Of a stretch of DNA of 20,617 nucleotides, positions 19,005 through 20,617 are shown in pieces; positions within the stretch are counted from its first letter, which is position 1; the number at the start of each line of letters is the position of its first letter. The position numbers and the translations under genes were made by a program. The DNA is from Saccoglossus kowalevskii (lineage: Eukaryota > Hemichordata > Enteropneusta > Harrimaniidae). Location of the stretch: positions 879,748-900,364 of the forward strand of contig NW_003131853.1 of NCBI RefSeq assembly GCF_000003605.2, written 5' to 3'. The notes beneath the pieces are model-generated. The model was given only the letters and a program-made list of their open reading frames with translations, was not told the origin of the DNA and ran no database searches.

Positions 19005-20617
19005 GTGAGTTTACACATTGCCATTATGGATGTACACACTGCAAAAATTGGCATCAAACGAGCAAAGGTCACTGAGATTGAGATTTTATCTAAGTACTAG
19101 GTTTTAAGTTAAATTGTGTTAGTGTTTGAAATTAATATGTCTGCTACTGGTTCCATTTCAAATTTTAAAATGACCATTTTCTGATCAAACTGTTTTTATA
19201 CTAGAGGTGTACACTTTTTTTGATGGGTGGCGTGAAGAATGATATTACCAGCTACCATAACTGCAATTTCTGATGTTGCATGGTTACCTACAGTACAAAT
19301 AATGCTTTTGTTTTGCAGTGTTTTTATGAGTACTTTTCTAGCTTCATTCAAATTCAGGCTTTCATGGGCTGTAGTATAACAATTTGGTAATGCCTGTGAC
19401 GACCCACAAGTCTTTGTGGGATGTATTCAATCATTGGCTGATTTACTGCCATGAAACAGAAATCACTGTCAGTTGACCATCTTTAATCTGATTATGAAAC
19501 ATGTATGTGCCAAATATGAATGAAAATGGTCTATAAGTATTGGAGATGTAGTAGTATGATCAAAAAGCAAGATGGCCATCAGTCAGCCATCTTTGACCTA
19601 ATTATAAAACAAATTGTCATGGATATGTATTCTAACCTGTATAATGTATGTACCAAATTTGAATGGAAATGACAAAGCATGCATAAGATACCGCATTTTC
19701 AAAAAAACTGCCAGTTGTCCATATTGGATCGAATCACTAAACCACTAGACATGCATATCTCCCACATAAAGTACTAGGCACATGCAAAGAATAAATGGAT
19801 TTGGTCCAGAAGGTTCTGAAATACAACCCTGGACTGATTGACAGACGGAGATTGAATTATAAGTCAATCCTGGACTAAAAACAAACTGTTAATTACTGTA
19901 GGTTTGGGCATCCTCCCAGACTGTGTCGAGGTGCTTTACCACTGAAGATAATGGTTTTTCCAATAAGTGGTATGAGCTTCGCACATACAAGATACAGCCC
20001 GCTAAGTTGCAGGACTTCATGAAGCTATCAATAGATAAGATAAACCTACGATTCAACCATTCAAAAGGCATTGGTTATTGGATGGCTGACATTGGGGGTT
20101 TGAATGAAGCAGTTCACATCTGGGAATACGGTACAGTTGATCATATTAGTTATAAAATGATGATGATCTTTAAAGAAAACATTGCTCTATGTCATAAACA
20201 TCTTGTACTGATTGTTGATTGGACAATGACGTGTCTATTTCAGAGAGTAATTAGTCAAGTACAGATTGTTGATTGGTCAATTACATGTCGTTTTTGAGAG
20301 TAATTAATCTAGTGCAGATTGTTGATTGGGCAATGTCAAGAATAGTGAAATTACACTGGCTAAATTAGTACACAAAATTTGGTAGTTACAAAATAAGCAT
20401 GCATAGACCACAACTAATACATATTTATCATATAGTATGGTCCATGTATATAAAGATATACACTCATAATATAACTCCCAAAGTGTGTGTCTCCACAGAC
20501 AACTTTGCCCATCGCACTAAAGTCAGAAAACAAATGTCTGAAGATCCCAGCTGGAATGCAGAATATTTATCCAAGATGTTACCAATGCTAGTAAATCAGG
20601 AAAGTGTAGCACTGAAA
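18960..20617 (+). CDS. NIPSNAP family protein (NIPSNAP3-like), 5' part; continues beyond the window
   Basis: Exons 18960-19004, 19902-20130 and 20499-20617 join in frame to the first 131 residues. NIPSNAP proteins are mitochondrial; NIPSNAP1/2 act as mitophagy signals, while the role of the NIPSNAP3 branch is poorly known. Residues 1 to about 30 are basic with few acidic residues (MAMSTCRYLHRPMRT, then VWASSQTVSRC), as in a targeting peptide. The first NIPSNAP ferredoxin-like repeat follows: KWYELRTYKIQPAKL (37-51), GIGYWMADIGGLNEAVHIWEY (71-91, with a conserved G.W....G....V.H.W.Y pattern), then DNFAHRTKVRKQM. YELRTYxIxPxK and DNFAHRxxVRK point to the NIPSNAP3A/3B branch rather than NIPSNAP1/2. 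The second repeat and the C-terminus are off the right edge. Confidence 0.88.
19005..19901. other. NIPSNAP intron 1
   Basis: Non-coding, with an old imperfect repeat in the middle (listed separately). Nothing else is assignable. Confidence 0.55.
19471..19740 (+). repeat. Diverged three-copy repeat
   Basis: AGTTGACCATCTTTAATCTG at 19471 recurs as AGTCAGCCATCTTTGACCTA at 19581 and, more weakly, as AGTTGTCCATATTGGATC near 19713. After the first two copies, ATGTATGTGCCAAATATGAA (19501) and ATGTATGTACCAAATTTGAA (19644) also correspond. Spacing is uneven (about 110 and 130), so insertions have broken an old tandem repeat or a complex interspersed element. Confidence 0.55.
19902..20130 (+). CDS. 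NIPSNAP coding exon 2
   Basis: Seventy-six codons plus one base, VWASSQTVSRCF to AVHIWEY. The acceptor is ACTGTAG|GTT and the donor TACG|GTACAG. A second acceptor at TCCCAG|ACT (19919) would drop six residues. Open-frame continuation past the donor to 20297 is intron, made of the 53-bp repeat. Confidence 0.92.
20200..20340 (+). repeat. Short tandem repeat, 53-54-bp unit, about 2.5 copies
   Basis: ATTGTTGATTGG occurs at 20211, 20265 and 20318, each followed by a CAAT-like stretch and then by GAGAGTAATTA. It lies wholly in the NIPSNAP intron after exon 2. Confidence 0.85.
20499..20617 (+). CDS. NIPSNAP coding exon 3, cut by window end
   Basis: The acceptor is TCCACAG|AC, and the split codon G+AC gives Asp 92. 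The reading DNFAHRTKVRKQMSEDPSW, then NAEYLSKMLPMLVNQESV is open to the window end. The DNFAHR..VRK motif is characteristic of NIPSNAP3. Confidence 0.92.

Noticed and set aside
20131-20297. Continuation of the NIPSNAP frame past 20130
   Set aside because: The translated tail consists of a 53-bp DNA repeat, and the true next exon at 20499 restores the family sequence through a phase-matched junction.

Overview
This is animal nuclear DNA. It is AT-rich, the genes are split into short exons by long repeat-filled introns with GT..AG borders, and codon phases join cleanly across introns. The best clue to the host is in the first third: a tandem-repeat-cored element followed by a GAC-rich microsatellite, a terminal hairpin and GCTAAAA. 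That is the layout of the pearl/Helitron-like non-autonomous elements best known from bivalve molluscs. I infer a bivalve or other lophotrochozoan; the genes themselves only say 'bilaterian'.

Layout. (1) Minus strand, 8673 down to 824: seven coding exons of an MTG2/GTPBP5-type Obg GTPase of the mitochondrial ribosome. The N-terminus, Obg domain and G1/G2 motifs are present; the 3' exons with G3-G5 are not found and must lie left of the window. Its introns hold a LINE remnant, the Helitron-like element, a small MITE, a 31-bp minisatellite and a 66-bp duplication. (2) 8695-11993: the region between two divergently transcribed genes, with a perfect 102-bp tandem duplication and a 404-bp inverted-repeat element flanked by TAGTA. 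(3) Plus strand, 11994-16777: a complete four-exon PEDS1 (TMEM189) gene for plasmanylethanolamine desaturase, 279 codons, with all the histidine motifs. (4) 16778-18959: the PEDS1 3' UTR and intergenic DNA. (5) Plus strand, 18960 to the right edge: the first three coding exons of a NIPSNAP3-like gene, which runs out of the window. (6) The left edge (1-103) holds an unidentified plus-strand open stretch ending at a good splice donor.

The three recognised genes do not form a pathway. MTG2 and NIPSNAP act in mitochondria and PEDS1 makes plasmalogens in the ER membrane. No prokaryote-type system, CRISPR array, rRNA or tRNA was seen. All splice sites were read by eye; they rest on GT/AG signals, phase agreement and similarity to the families as remembered, not on transcripts or database searches.
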